Source: Candidatus Gastranaerophilales bacterium | GTDB taxonomy: Bacteria > Cyanobacteriota > Vampirovibrionia > Gastranaerophilales > Gastranaerophilaceae | Direction of reading: 5' to 3' | Length of the DNA stretch: 64,000 nt | Assembly (NCBI GenBank): GCA_944323735.1 | Contig: CALUTO010000010.1 | Coordinates: 1 to 64,000, forward strand | Shown: in pieces, positions 1 to 9,572 of the stretch | How positions within the stretch are numbered: the stretch's first letter is position 1 | How the letters are laid out: each line of letters opens with the position of its first letter | The notes under the pieces: generated by a model | What the model was told of the DNA's origin: nothing | Seen by the model: only the letters and a program-made list of their open reading frames with translations | The model's database searches: none | Position numbers and translations under genes: made by a program

Positions 1-6
1 TAATGT

Positions 7-13
7 CTCCTTT
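7..13 (-). promoter_or_regulatory. Ribosome binding site of a minus-strand gene starting left of the window
   Basis: Read on the minus strand, this is AAAGGAG followed by six bases to the window edge, which is the right spacing for a start codon just outside position 1. It suggests a divergent gene whose coding part is not in the window. The stretch between it and the first gene is AT-rich and holds nothing else I can name except a TATAAT at 211-216, a plausible -10 for the gene at 249 without a convincing -35. Confidence 0.5.
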
Positions 14-248
14 ACGGATTTCTTTTTACTTACTTACATATAAATAAAAACATTTCGTATATACTTATTTCATACTTTGTATATATTGTTACATTTCGTT
101 ACATACTGAGAATAATGTATAAAATTAATGCTAAAACACTGCAGCAAGAGAAATACCGAACCTTAAAAAATTTAATATAAAAATCTTATGCAAAATTTTT
201 TACTGCATTTTATAATAATTAAAGAAAATATAAACAGGGGAGAAACAA

Positions 249-1211
249 ATGAAAGCAGTCATATTTGATAAAATTTTGAAGTTTGTAACAGACTACCCGA
301 GACCGCAGCCCCAAAAAGGAGAAGCACTCATAAAAGTCAATACAATCGGTATTTGCAATACAGATTTTGAGATAACAAAAGGCTATATGGGCTACAAAGG
401 CATTCTGGGACATGAATTCACCGGAGTAGTGGAGGAAATTAATGCAGATGACAAATCACTTTTGAAAAAACGTGTAGTCGGAGAGATTAACTGCGGATGC
501 AAAGATTGCGATTATTGCAGACAGGGACTGGAGAGACACTGTTTTAACCGTTCAACACTGGGCATCTGGAAAAGAGAAGGATGTTTTGCAGAGTATGTTT
601 GCCTGCCGGTTTCAAATCTTCTTGAAATACCCGGGAATGTAACTGATGAAGAAGCTGTATTTACCGAGCCTCTTGCAGCAGCTCTCGAAATACTTGAACA
701 GGTGCATATACCGCCGGACAAAAAAGTCATAGTTCTCGGAGACGGAAAACTCGGACTGCTAATCGCACTCACACTCAATGCCTGCGGACTCAATGTCCTG
801 CTTGTCGGAAAACATGAAGAAAAACTCGGCATAGCAAAAAAGCAGGGCGTCAGAACACAACTTTTATCCGAACTTAAAATAGAAAAAGTATATGACTACG
901 TAGTTGAAGCCACCGGCTCGATTACCGGCTTTGAAACATCGCTTGCTCTTACAAAGCCAAGAGGCACATTGATTTTAAAAAGCACAATCGCTGCCTCAAA
1001 AGAATTTAACCTTGCCCCGATAGTCATAGATGAAATAACGGTAATCGGCTCAAGATGCGGACAATTTGCAGCTGCGCTGAGACTGCTCGAAAGCGGCAGA
1101 ATTGACGTAAAACCGTTAATTACTGACATTTTCACCATTGACAAATCAATTGAAGCATTTGAAAAAAATAAAGAAAAATCATCGGTTAAGGTTCTGGTAA
1201 AAGTTGAATAG
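249..1211 (+). CDS. Zinc-dependent alcohol/polyol dehydrogenase (MDR superfamily)
   Basis: A 320-residue medium-chain dehydrogenase, cytosolic, expected to oxidise or reduce an alcohol with NAD(P). The N-terminal GroES-like half carries the catalytic-zinc signatures GICNTD and GHEF and a four-cysteine structural zinc loop (CGCKDCDYC...HC, about residues 84-100). The nucleotide-binding half has the glycine motif VLGDGKLG near residue 160. The start is set by GGGGAG eight bases upstream. It is slightly shorter than the usual 340-350 residues. The next gene overlaps its stop by 8 bp, so the two are probably co-transcribed. The substrate cannot be read from sequence; sorbitol/threonine-dehydrogenase-like enzymes are the nearest recognisable group. 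Confidence 0.85.
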   Translation: MKAVIFDKILKFVTDYPRPQPQKGEALIKVNTIGICNTDFEITKGYMGYKGILGHEFTGVVEEINADDKSLLKKRVVGEINCGCKDCDYCRQGLERHCFNRSTLGIWKREGCFAEYVCLPVSNLLEIPGNVTDEEAVFTEPLAAALEILEQVHIPPDKKVIVLGDGKLGLLIALTLNACGLNVLLVGKHEEKLGIAKKQGVRTQLLSELKIEKVYDYVVEATGSITGFETSLALTKPRGTLILKSTIAASKEFNLAPIVIDEITVIGSRCGQFAAALRLLESGRIDVKPLITDIFTIDKSIEAFEKNKEKSSVKVLVKVE

Positions 1212-2232
1212 CAGCAATACAAAAAAAAATAACAGCAAATTTAAGCACAAAGACAAAATACTGGGGCTTGTAATAAGCCTGGTTTTTATAATATTAATAT
1301 TCTGGAAGCTGGACTTACAAAAGCTAATTGCCGCATTTGGCATGTTTAATTACAGGGTCTTGTTTTTGTTTGTACCTGTATATGTGTTCAGCCTTTATAT
1401 CAGAGGAGTGCGCTGGAAATACCTTCTATGCATGACAGAAAAACTTAGCATAAGTGAAGCATTTTTTTCTTTTACGGTCGGAAACACGATAAACAGCTAT
1501 CTTCCGGCACGTGCAGGCGATTTCTGGCGTGCATACCATGTCGGAAGCAAAATTGATGAAAGCAAGATGAAGCTGCTTGGTTCAATCATACTTGAACGGC
1601 TCATAGACGGAATTTCCATACTTTGTATTCTGTTTTTTGCAATTATGACTTATTTCCGCCACAAATGGGTTTTGAATATTGCAGAAATTTCTGCACTTCT
1701 GTTTTTTGGTGCACTCATTGTAATTTATGTTGTATTTAAGTACAACAACATTGAAAGGATAATTGCTAAACTCACAAAATTGCCTGTATTTAAAAATTTT
1801 GACAGCCAGCTAAACACATTATCCGCTCATTTGAAAAAGTTCATGTGCGGTTTTGAAGCATTAAACAACCCTAAATGTTTTTTTATGGCATTTTTTATGA
1901 GCATGCTTGCGTGGGGATTTGAGTGTCTGATGACTTATATGATAATTCTCGGCTTCGGTGTTCATTACGGTATTTCAATTGCATTGTTTACAATCAGTTT
2001 TATTGCATTGTCTACCGTGATACCTTCTTCATCAATATTTATAGGTCCTTACCAGTACGCATATATACTGGCACTCGGCATCTACCATATTGGAAAAGAA
2101 CAGGCATTAGGCACTGCGTTTATTCACCAGATGACAATTATGATTATCATAACAGTAATTTCTGTAATATATTTCTTAAAAGGAAATACAAAACTTTCAG
2201 ATATACAAAAAGAAATTCAAGAAGAAGGGTAA
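1204..2232 (+). CDS. Flippase-like integral membrane protein (lysylphosphatidylglycerol synthase TM family)
   Basis: A 342-residue polytopic membrane protein starting at a TTG that overlaps the previous stop. It has about eight hydrophobic segments and the family hallmarks RGVRWKYLL near the second segment and NSYLPARAGDFWRAY near residue 95. This is the UPF0104/YbhN/AglD-like family, which includes the transmembrane part of MprF and proposed lipid flippases. The C-terminal tail is charged and cytosolic. There is no aminoacyl-transferase domain, so it is not a complete MprF. The lipid or polyprenyl-linked substrate is unknown. It is followed 1 bp later by hydF, probably as a matter of operon packing rather than shared function. 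Confidence 0.75.
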   Translation: MNSSNTKKNNSKFKHKDKILGLVISLVFIILIFWKLDLQKLIAAFGMFNYRVLFLFVPVYVFSLYIRGVRWKYLLCMTEKLSISEAFFSFTVGNTINSYLPARAGDFWRAYHVGSKIDESKMKLLGSIILERLIDGISILCILFFAIMTYFRHKWVLNIAEISALLFFGALIVIYVVFKYNNIERIIAKLTKLPVFKNFDSQLNTLSAHLKKFMCGFEALNNPKCFFMAFFMSMLAWGFECLMTYMIILGFGVHYGISIALFTISFIALSTVIPSSSIFIGPYQYAYILALGIYHIGKEQALGTAFIHQMTIMIIITVISVIYFLKGNTKLSDIQKEIQEEG

Positions 2233-2233
2233 A

Positions 2234-3454
2234 ATGATTAAAACTCCAAGAGCGAACCGTTTACACATCGGAATCTACGGAAGAAGAAATGCCGGAAAAT
2301 CAACAATCATTAACAGATTAACAAATCAGGAAATTTCAATAGTCTCGCCGGTTGCAGGAACAACGACAGACGCAGTTGAAAAAGCCATGGAATTTTTACC
2401 GGTCGGACCGGTAGTTTTCATTGATACAGCAGGCATCGATGATACAGGAGAGCTTGGAGAAAAGAGGATAAAAAAAACAGAAAAAATCTTTGACCGCACT
2501 GATATTGCACTGATTGTATGCGATTTTCAGGGGTGGTGTGAATATGAAAAAAAACTTTTTGAAGAGTTTAAAAAAAGGAATATTCCTGTAGTCGCAATTG
2601 TAAACAAAATCGATTTAAATAACATCTCTGATTTCAACAGGCAGGAAATCGAAAAATATACAAAAAATATTATACTTACCAGCGCAAAAACCGACAAAAA
2701 TCTCGTTCACAACATTAAAAAATCTCTTATAGAAAATATTCCGGATGATTTTATAAATCCGCCCTCAATACTTGGAGATATAATAAAACCCAAAGATACG
2801 GTTATACTTGTTGTTCCGGTAGACAAGGAAGCACCAAAAGGCAGACTCATTCTTCCTCAGGTGCAATGCATAAGAGACATTCTGGATAATAACTGCAAGG
2901 CTTTTGTAGTAAAAGAAACAGAACTTGCTGATGCTATACTTGAGTTAAAAACGCAGCCAAAGCTTGTTGTTACAGATTCACAAGCATTTAAAGAGGTCGA
3001 TGCAACTGTACCGGAAGAAATTCCGCTTACATCTTTTTCTATTCTTTTTGCAAGAATAAAAGGCGATTTGACAGAATTTTACAAAGGAGCAGAATCAATT
3101 GATACACTCAAAGACGGAGACAAAGTGCTTATTTGCGAAAGCTGCACACATCATCCGATAGAGGATGACATTGCCAGAGTAAAAATTCCCCGTCTGATAA
3201 AACTAAAAACAAAAAAAGAAATAGAATTTGTTCATCACTCAGGTCATGACTTTCCCCAGGATTTAAAAGAGTACAGACTTATAATTCACTGCGGTGCATG
3301 CATGACAAACAGAAGGGAAATTCTCTCAAGAATAATGAAAGCAAAAGATGCAAATGTACCTCTCACAAACTACGGAATTGCAATTGCTTATTGTCTCGGG
3401 ATACTTAAAAGAGCAATTGCACCATTTGTACACGGGGAGGGAGATATTTATTAG
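2234..3454 (+). CDS. hydF: [FeFe]-hydrogenase maturation GTPase HydF
   Basis: A 406-residue scaffold/GTPase that receives the diiron subcluster built by HydE and HydG and delivers it to the hydrogenase. The GTPase domain shows GRRNAGKST (16-24), DTAG (64-67) and NKID (124-127). The C-terminal domain has the HydF iron-sulfur signature C304-x-H306 and H352-C353-x2-C356. Length and motif spacing match the family, and a good GAAGGG precedes the ATG. Its presence implies an [FeFe]-hydrogenase in the genome, consistent with a fermentative anaerobe. The hydrogenase, hydE and hydG are not in this window. Confidence 0.95.
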   Translation: MIKTPRANRLHIGIYGRRNAGKSTIINRLTNQEISIVSPVAGTTTDAVEKAMEFLPVGPVVFIDTAGIDDTGELGEKRIKKTEKIFDRTDIALIVCDFQGWCEYEKKLFEEFKKRNIPVVAIVNKIDLNNISDFNRQEIEKYTKNIILTSAKTDKNLVHNIKKSLIENIPDDFINPPSILGDIIKPKDTVILVVPVDKEAPKGRLILPQVQCIRDILDNNCKAFVVKETELADAILELKTQPKLVVTDSQAFKEVDATVPEEIPLTSFSILFARIKGDLTEFYKGAESIDTLKDGDKVLICESCTHHPIEDDIARVKIPRLIKLKTKKEIEFVHHSGHDFPQDLKEYRLIIHCGACMTNRREILSRIMKAKDANVPLTNYGIAIAYCLGILKRAIAPFVHGEGDIY

Positions 3455-3497
3455 CAAACAGAGCTTTTTAAATTAAATATCTTTATATAATATTAAT

Positions 3498-3527
3498 TTG
3501 ATTTTTTATTTTTATAGTTGATATAAT
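3498..3527 (+). promoter_or_regulatory. Promoter for the 3570-6586 gene set
   Basis: TTGATT at 3498-3503 and TATAAT at 3522-3527 with an 18-bp spacer lie about 40 bp before the first ATG. The previous gene ends at 3454, so this marks a new transcription unit. Confidence 0.55.
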
Positions 3528-3569
3528 AATATTATAAATATTAATGTACACAGACAAACAGGGGTATAA

Positions 3570-4568
3570 ATGAAATCATACAATGTAGCTGTTCTGGGAG
3601 CCGGTATATGGGGTAAAAACCTGGTCAGAAATTTTTTCAATTTAAATTATCTTCACACAGTCTGCGATATGGATGAAGAAAATTTGAGCAAAGTAAAAAA
3701 CGAATATCCTGATATTCATCTTACAAAAGACTTTAATGAAGTACTTGCAGATAAAGAAATAGACGGAGTTGTTGTAGCAACCCCAAGTCATACACATTAT
3801 AAAATAGTCAAAGCAGCACTTCTTGCAGGAAAGCATGTTTATGTTGAAAAGCCTCTGGCTACTGCTGTGTCAGAAGCAGAAGAACTCACAAAAATTGCAA
3901 ACGACAGAAATCTTGTGCTTATGGTAGGTCATTTACTCTTATATCATCCTGCAGTAAACAGATTGAAAATGATAGTAGACTCGGGTGAACTCGGAGAAAT
4001 TCGCTATGTTCAAAGCGACAGGCTGAACATAAACTACTTTAAAAATGACAGAAGCGTAATGTGGGATTTAGCACCGCACGACGTTTCAATGGTCAGCTAC
4101 ATACTCGGAGAAAAGCCCAAAAGAGTAATTTCTGCAGTCGGAACCAGTTCAGAGGCAAACGAAATCATGGATATAACCCATATTGATATCGAGTTTGAAA
4201 GCGGAGCAATGGCGCACATTTCTGACAGCTGGATACACCCTCAAAAAAGAGTAAACCTGATGATTAGAGGGACAAAAGGCAGTGCAGTGTTTGATGACAC
4301 ATTAAAAGAAAACAAATTACAGGTTTTCCAGAACAGCACCCCGAACTCCGCAAGCAACATTGCGCTTGACTACATAGAAATAGAGCCTTTGAAACTTGAA
4401 TGCGAACATTTTATAAAATGTATTGAGCACGGACAAAAAGCGAGAAGCGACGGAGAAAACGGATGTCTTGTAGTAGGAATACTGGAAGCAGCTGAAAAAA
4501 TAATGCTCGGAGACAGGAGAAAGCTGCTTGATGAACACGATTTTGCATTATCAAGAAGCAAGCAATAA
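3570..4568 (+). CDS. Gfo/Idh/MocA family NAD(P)-dependent oxidoreductase
   Basis: A 332-residue oxidoreductase with an N-terminal Rossmann fold (GAGIWGKN, about residues 10-17) and the family signature EKPLA near residue 98, then the C-terminal substrate domain. Family members oxidise or reduce sugars and inositols or sugar nucleotides. SD is AGGGG. No substrate-specific feature is recognisable. It leads a set with a CDP-alcohol phosphatidyltransferase, which could hint at inositol or polyol lipid metabolism, but this is only neighbour inference. Confidence 0.8.
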   Translation: MKSYNVAVLGAGIWGKNLVRNFFNLNYLHTVCDMDEENLSKVKNEYPDIHLTKDFNEVLADKEIDGVVVATPSHTHYKIVKAALLAGKHVYVEKPLATAVSEAEELTKIANDRNLVLMVGHLLLYHPAVNRLKMIVDSGELGEIRYVQSDRLNINYFKNDRSVMWDLAPHDVSMVSYILGEKPKRVISAVGTSSEANEIMDITHIDIEFESGAMAHISDSWIHPQKRVNLMIRGTKGSAVFDDTLKENKLQVFQNSTPNSASNIALDYIEIEPLKLECEHFIKCIEHGQKARSDGENGCLVVGILEAAEKIMLGDRRKLLDEHDFALSRSKQ

Positions 4569-4595
4569 TAAAGAAATCATATCGGGAGAGAGTTT

Positions 4596-5273
4596 ATGGC
4601 AAATTTAATTACAATTATAAGAATGATAATTGCATTCATAGCGGTAGGTCTGCTGTTTTTTCAGAATGCTGCGTGCTATATCACGGCATTTGTGCTTACA
4701 GCAATAGCTATATGGTTTGACGGACTTGACGGCTACGTTGCAAGAAAATTTAACGAAAGTTCAAAATTTGGTGCAGTACTGGATATTATCGGAGACAGAA
4801 TAGTTGAAAACATTTACTGGATAGTCTTTGCAGTACTCGGCTGGGTTCCCGTATTTGTTCCGCTGATTGTTGTGACCAGAGGTATTCTAACCGACGGAGC
4901 CAGAAGTATTGCTCTGGAAAAAGGCTATACAGCATTCGGTTCAACAACAATGATGAAAACAAAACTCGGACATTTCCTTGTTGCATCAAATTTTTCAAGA
5001 GGCAGTTATGCAGTCACAAAAGCGTTTGCATTCGCTTTTATGATTTTATGCAATTTTCCTTTTGCAAATATAGTACTCTTTTTGGATGGAAGTGATCCGG
5101 AAATGTCTAACACAGTTGTACACGCCTGGGAGCTGTTTCACAACATTTGCATAGGACTTTGCCCGTTTGCCCACTTCTGTGTATATGCCGCAGTTATATT
5201 CTGCGTGCTCAGAGGACTGCCCGTACTAATTGAAAGCAAAAGATTTTTTGTTGAAGATGAAAATAAACAGTAA
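4596..5273 (+). CDS. CDP-alcohol phosphatidyltransferase family membrane protein
   Basis: A 225-residue integral membrane enzyme that joins a CDP-diacylglycerol (or CDP-alcohol) to an alcohol in phospholipid synthesis. The complete family motif D-x2-D-G-x2-A-R-x8-G-x3-D-x3-D is present, beginning FDGLDGYVAR near residue 47 and ending DIIGDR. About six hydrophobic segments follow. PgsA (glycerol-3-phosphate) is the likeliest type for a housekeeping copy, but specificity is not settled by sequence. The C-terminus overlaps the start of trmL. SD is GGGAGAG. Confidence 0.8.
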   Translation: MANLITIIRMIIAFIAVGLLFFQNAACYITAFVLTAIAIWFDGLDGYVARKFNESSKFGAVLDIIGDRIVENIYWIVFAVLGWVPVFVPLIVVTRGILTDGARSIALEKGYTAFGSTTMMKTKLGHFLVASNFSRGSYAVTKAFAFAFMILCNFPFANIVLFLDGSDPEMSNTVVHAWELFHNICIGLCPFAHFCVYAAVIFCVLRGLPVLIESKRFFVEDENKQ

Positions 5274-5718
5274 ATTCAATATAGTACTTGTTGAACCGGA
5301 AATTCCGCAAAACACGGGAAATATCGTACGACTTTGTGCCTGTACAGGCTGCAGACTTTTTCTTGCTGGAAAGCTCGGTTTTTCAATCGACAGCAGACAT
5401 TTAAAACGGGCCGGACTTGATTACTGGGAGTCGGTGGAAATAAAAAGAGTACAGTCGCTTGATGAACTCAGGCAGAAATACCCTGAAAATACTTTCTATT
5501 ATCTGACGACAAAGTCAAAAAATATTTACACAGAAAGAACATTCAAAGACGGAGACTTCTTTGTTTTCGGCCCCGAGACAAGAGGACTTGATGAAAATCT
5601 TTTAAAGCAAAACCCTGATAATGCAATCACAATACCAATGAATGACGGACAAAGGAGTCTGAATCTTTCCAATTCTGTTGCAATTGTAGTATATGAGGCA
5701 ATAAGACAAAATGGCTGA
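5257..5718 (+). CDS. trmL: tRNA (cytidine(34)-2'-O)-methyltransferase TrmL
   Basis: A 153-residue SPOUT-class methyltransferase that 2'-O-methylates the wobble base of leucine tRNAs. Diagnostic stretches are the N-terminal EPEIPQNTGN, the mid-protein FGPETRGL, and the C-terminal knot motif RSLNLSNSVAI. I chose ATG 5257 rather than the upstream TTG 5230 because homologues begin just before the NIVLVEPEIP strand. The gene overlaps the previous stop by 17 bp, suggesting translational coupling. Confidence 0.9.
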   Translation: MKINSKFNIVLVEPEIPQNTGNIVRLCACTGCRLFLAGKLGFSIDSRHLKRAGLDYWESVEIKRVQSLDELRQKYPENTFYYLTTKSKNIYTERTFKDGDFFVFGPETRGLDENLLKQNPDNAITIPMNDGQRSLNLSNSVAIVVYEAIRQNG

Positions 5719-6586
5719 AGAAATAACAAGAGAACAGGCGAAGAGCCTTCTGCCGCAAAGACCGGAGAATTCACACAAAGGAACCTTCGGAAAAGTTTTA
5801 AATATAGCAGGTTCGCTAAATTATCAGGGAGCTGCTTATTTATCATCAATTGCTGCACTAAAAGCAGGTGCCGGATATATAACACTTGCGTCTATACAAA
5901 GCGTGCTTAATAACATAGCCGCAAAGACACCTGATATAACGTTTTTGCCGCTTCGTGATTCTTATAACCAGTGTATCGCAAGCGATGGTTTTTCGGAAAT
6001 CAAAGATACATCAAAGAATTACACTGTTATATCAATCGGCCCGGGTCTCTCTGACAGACCGGCAGCAACAGCATTTATTGATGAAGCACTCAAAGAACTT
6101 TCCGAAACCAATATGCCCGTTATAATCGATGCAGATGCTTTGAATGCTATAGCAAACTTGTCTGTAACAAAACTGCCTGCTGTTTCTGTTATTACGCCGC
6201 ATCCGAAAGAACTTTCAAGACTTCTGAATGTGCCTGTTGAGGAAATCCAAAACGACAGAGTACAGTATGCAAAGTTTGCATCAAAAAAATTCGCTGCAAC
6301 GGTAGTTTTGAAAGGTAAGGATACTGTAATTGCAAGCGGAGAAGATATTTTCATAAACACAACCGGAAATTCCGCACTTGCAAAAGCCGGCAGCGGGGAT
6401 GTTTTGACGGGTATAATTTCAGGTTTTGCAGCACAGGGATTAGACATAAAAAATGCCGCTATACTCGGAGTCTATATACACGGATTTACAGGAGAACTTG
6501 CCTCCAAAGTTTTAACAGAATACAGTGTTCTTGCTTCAGACCTTTTAAATTATATTCCGGAAGCAATAAAATCACTACTTGCCTGA
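5711..6586 (+). CDS. nnrD: ADP-dependent NAD(P)H-hydrate dehydratase (repair enzyme), stand-alone
   Basis: A 291-residue ribokinase-fold enzyme that restores NAD(P)H from its damaged hydrated form. Visible marks are the N-terminal KGTFGKVLNIAGS, AALKAGAGYIT near residue 60, TPHPKELSRL near residue 160 and the anion-hole motif NSALAKAGSGDVLTG near residue 220. Many bacteria carry this fused to the NnrE epimerase; here the epimerase domain is absent. Its start overlaps trmL by 8 bp, and its end overlaps the convergent aroH gene by 12 bp. Confidence 0.9.
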   Translation: MAEEITREQAKSLLPQRPENSHKGTFGKVLNIAGSLNYQGAAYLSSIAALKAGAGYITLASIQSVLNNIAAKTPDITFLPLRDSYNQCIASDGFSEIKDTSKNYTVISIGPGLSDRPAATAFIDEALKELSETNMPVIIDADALNAIANLSVTKLPAVSVITPHPKELSRLLNVPVEEIQNDRVQYAKFASKKFAATVVLKGKDTVIASGEDIFINTTGNSALAKAGSGDVLTGIISGFAAQGLDIKNAAILGVYIHGFTGELASKVLTEYSVLASDLLNYIPEAIKSLLA

Positions 6587-6943
6587 TAAATCTTTTCTTA
6601 AGACTTCAGCACCTCTTAAATATACATGCCTGATTTCTTCCTGCGATTTTTCCGTATTCACAACAATCAATACCCTCAGACATTTTTCAAGACTTCCCCC
6701 AACATCCAGTTCGTTAAAGCACATCATTGGTACACAGGAAAAGCCGAGACACTCACGGGCAAATTTAGCCGGAAATGCACTTTTTAAATCATTCGTTAGA
6801 GTAAAAATAGCATGTGAAATTTTACTCAAGTCCAAATCATTTTTCTTAATAATTTCAGTCAAAAGTTCTACGGTTGCTGATTTTATACTGTCTGATGTGT
6901 CAGAGTCTACTGTTATTGCACCTCTTATCCCTCTTGAATACAT
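6575..6943 (-). CDS. aroH: Monofunctional chorismate mutase, AroH class
   Basis: A 122-residue enzyme converting chorismate to prephenate for phenylalanine and tyrosine synthesis. The start RGIRGAITVDSDT is the hallmark of the trimeric AroH fold (Bacillus/cyanobacterial type), with RECLGFSCVPMMCFNELDV in mid-protein and HVYLRGAEVLR near the C-terminus carrying the active-site arginine. It is the last gene of the minus-strand hom-thrC-def-fmt-aroH set and overlaps fmt by 19 bp. Confidence 0.92.
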   Translation of the reverse strand: MYSRGIRGAITVDSDTSDSIKSATVELLTEIIKKNDLDLSKISHAIFTLTNDLKSAFPAKFARECLGFSCVPMMCFNELDVGGSLEKCLRVLIVVNTEKSQEEIRHVYLRGAEVLRKDLSGK

Positions 6944-7896
6944 TCTGCCGCCTCATCTGAAAAGATATCACCTGCTTTTACTTTTGCACCGTTTGCCCAG
7001 TCAAAAGGATTCATCACGTTTTTTCCCTCCGGTTTTATAGCCGTTATCAGCAATATTCCTTCGGACAAATAAAGCTCCATTCCGTCTTTTGTAATTTGCT
7101 TTACCGAACAAACGGGTCTGTTGTGCTGATTATTATCAACAATTCTTGATTCCAGTATTTTTATTAACCTGCCCCTGCATTTTGTGTATGCAGTAGGCCA
7201 GCTTTTCATTGCTCTTATTTGATTGTGTATTTGCACAGCACTTTTTGACCAGTCAATTTGTCCGTCAGTTTTTTTGAACTTTTTCGCAAGCGTAACTCGG
7301 CCTTCATCCTGTTTTACCGGTACAAGATTACCTGTATAAATTCCCTTTATTGTTTTATAAAGCAAAAACGGAGCTTTATCGCTTATAATTTCCGCTAACT
7401 CAATATCTGTCATATTTTCAGTTATCTGTATTTTTTCCTGCTCACAAATATCACCTGCATCAAGCGCAAGAACAGTAATCATTGTAGTAAGACCTGTTTC
7501 TGTTTTGCCGTCAAAAATTGCTCTCTGTATTGGATTTGCCCCCCTGTATTCAGGAAGGAGCGATGCATGAAGATTTATTGTCGCAAATTTAGGAATATCG
7601 AGAACTTCCTGCGTCAATATCTGTCCGAAGGCAAATGTTATGAAAAAATCAGGCTGCAGGTCTCTGAGCTTTTGAATTAATACGCTGTCATTTTTTATGG
7701 ACTCAGTTTGCAGCACAGGTACTGCATTTTTTACTGCACATTCCTTAACCGGAGGCGGAGTCAAAACATTTCCCCTTCCGGCAGGTCTGTCCGGCTGCGT
7801 CACAACAGCCAGCAGTTGTATATCATTAAAATTCAAAAGCTTTTTCAGGCTGTTAACCGCAATTTTCGGTGTGCCCATAAAGACGACTTTTATCAC
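6925..7896 (-). CDS. fmt: Methionyl-tRNA formyltransferase
   Basis: A 323-residue enzyme that formylates initiator Met-tRNA using 10-formyl-tetrahydrofolate. The N-terminal domain has VFMGTPKIAVNSL, PDRPAGRG and the signature NLHASLLPEYRGANPIQRAI with the catalytic asparagine and histidine; the C-terminal OB-fold follows from about residue 205. It overlaps def by 4 bp. The def-fmt pairing is the standard bacterial arrangement, with both enzymes acting on the N-terminal formyl-methionine. Confidence 0.96.
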   Translation of the reverse strand: MIKVVFMGTPKIAVNSLKKLLNFNDIQLLAVVTQPDRPAGRGNVLTPPPVKECAVKNAVPVLQTESIKNDSVLIQKLRDLQPDFFITFAFGQILTQEVLDIPKFATINLHASLLPEYRGANPIQRAIFDGKTETGLTTMITVLALDAGDICEQEKIQITENMTDIELAEIISDKAPFLLYKTIKGIYTGNLVPVKQDEGRVTLAKKFKKTDGQIDWSKSAVQIHNQIRAMKSWPTAYTKCRGRLIKILESRIVDNNQHNRPVCSVKQITKDGMELYLSEGILLITAIKPEGKNVMNPFDWANGAKVKAGDIFSDEAAECIQEG

Positions 7897-8486
7897 TCTT
7901 CTTCATCCTCCACAGGCTGAACCGGATTTTCAAGAATTTCTTTTTCCAGCACCTCTTCCTCCAGCAGATACGCTTCGTCAACAGGCGCAAGACCTTTTTC
8001 ACCGAGCACTTTGTTCGCTTCTTCTATATTTCTGCAGTGGTCAATAAAAAGTATACCGTCAAGGTGGTCAAACTCATGCTGAATGGCTCTGGCAAGAAGA
8101 GAACCGTCTGTGGCTTCTCTTACAAACGGCTTTCCATGGATATCAAGAGCTTTAACCATTACATTTTTATATCTTCTGACATTTGTGTATGCCTCGGGAA
8201 AACTCAAGCATCCTTCATAACTGTTTACAGCTCCTGATTTTTTAATAATCTTAGGGTTTATAAACACCAGCGGACACAGCGGCTCATTGTTTGATGAAAC
8301 ATCAATAACAAATACTCTGAGATTTTCGCCGATTTGAGGCGCAGCCAGTCCCACGCCGTTTTTTGCATACATTGTATCGAGCAAATCATGAACCAGTGTT
8401 TGTATTTTTTTTGAAATTTTTGAAACTTCTTTTGATTTTTTTCTTAGAGTTTCATCTCCGTAGGAAACTATTTTTTTTATTGCCAT
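7893..8486 (-). CDS. def: Peptide deformylase
   Basis: A 197-residue metallo-enzyme that removes the formyl group from new proteins. The three conserved motifs are present: GVGLAAPQIG (44-53), EGCLSFP (91-97, metal ligand C93) and QHEFDHLDG (136-144, ligands H137 and H141 and catalytic E138). An acidic tail of about 30 residues rich in glutamate extends beyond the usual length. The gene sits between thrC and fmt. Confidence 0.96.
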   Translation of the reverse strand: MAIKKIVSYGDETLRKKSKEVSKISKKIQTLVHDLLDTMYAKNGVGLAAPQIGENLRVFVIDVSSNNEPLCPLVFINPKIIKKSGAVNSYEGCLSFPEAYTNVRRYKNVMVKALDIHGKPFVREATDGSLLARAIQHEFDHLDGILFIDHCRNIEEANKVLGEKGLAPVDEAYLLEEEVLEKEILENPVQPVEDEEE

Positions 8487-8501
8487 TTTTTCACCTGTTT
8501 T

Positions 8502-9569
8502 TTATAAGTTCATTACTTTTAATATATCACTCAATTCAGAGGAAGTCTTTTTCACTTCACAGCCTGAATATTTTATTGCCGAATCAGGGTCTTTAAGTCC
8601 GTTACCAGTCAGAATACAAACGATTTTTTTGCCTTTTTCAATAAGACCGAGTTTGTTTGCTTTTATTACTCCGGCGACTGATGCGGCACTGGCCGGCTCT
8701 GCGAGTATCCCCTCGGAGGATGCAAGGAGCTTATATGCTTCTACAATCTGATTATCATTTACAAAATTAATTATACCGCCTGATTTATCTCTTGCATTTT
8801 CTGCCTGTTTCCAGCTTGCGGGATTTCCAATACGGATTGCTGTCGCAATTGTTTCCGGTTTGAGTATCCGTTCGCCTTTAACGATAGCCGCTGCGCCCTC
8901 AGCTTCAAAGCCCATCATCTTTGGAAGATGCGATATTTTTCCAAGTGCAAAAAATTCTTCATAACCTTTAAAATAAGCGGTAATATTTCCGGCATTTCCA
9001 ACAGGAATAAAATGATAATCCGGAGCATCGCCAAGTGCCTCGCAAACTTCAAATGCACCGGTTTTTTGCCCTTCTATTCTGTATGGATTAACAGAGTTGA
9101 CCAGAGTAACAGGATATTTCCGTGAAATTTCAATAACTCTTTCCAGTGCCTCATCAAAATTACCTTTGATAGCGATGATTTCAGCACCGTACATCATTGC
9201 CTGTGAAAGTTTGCCCAGTGCAATATATCCGTCCGGAATAAGAACAAATGTTTTCAGACCGGCTTTGGCACCGTAAGCGGCCGCAGCTGCACTTGTGTTA
9301 CCGGTAGATGCACAGATAATAGCTTTTGCACCGTCCTCTTTTGCTTTTGTAACAGCCATAGTCATACCACGGTCTTTAAAACTGCCGGTCGGGTTTGAAC
9401 CTTCGTATTTTAAATATATTTCACAATCAAGACCTATTTTTTTAGCCAGATTATCAGCTTTAATAAGAGGAGTGTTCCCTTCGTTCAGCGTAACTATTTT
9501 TGTATTGTCCGAAACAGGAAGATACTGTCTGTATTTGTTAATAAGTCCCTGATAATGATTTTTTTCCAT
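8502..9569 (-). CDS. thrC: Threonine synthase
   Basis: A 355-residue PLP enzyme converting O-phosphohomoserine to threonine. The PLP lysine is K65 in SFKDRGM, followed by [18 protein letters not shown] and the phosphate-binding IPVGNAGN loop near residue 190. It lies 3 bp downstream of hom, giving a threonine pathway pair. Homoserine kinase is not in the window. Confidence 0.95.
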   Translation of the reverse strand: MEKNHYQGLINKYRQYLPVSDNTKIVTLNEGNTPLIKADNLAKKIGLDCEIYLKYEGSNPTGSFKDRGMTMAVTKAKEDGAKAIICASTGNTSAAAAAYGAKAGLKTFVLIPDGYIALGKLSQAMMYGAEIIAIKGNFDEALERVIEISRKYPVTLVNSVNPYRIEGQKTGAFEVCEALGDAPDYHFIPVGNAGNITAYFKGYEEFFALGKISHLPKMMGFEAEGAAAIVKGERILKPETIATAIRIGNPASWKQAENARDKSGGIINFVNDNQIVEAYKLLASSEGILAEPASAASVAGVIKANKLGLIEKGKKIVCILTGNGLKDPDSAIKYSGCEVKKTSSELSDILKVMNL

Positions 9570-9572
9570 TTT

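Noticed and set aside
5526-5885. A 119-codon minus-strand frame
   Set aside because: Shadow of trmL and nnrD, no ribosome site or recognisable protein.
6579-7040. A 153-codon plus-strand frame
   Set aside because: Opposite strand of aroH and the end of fmt, both firmly identified.
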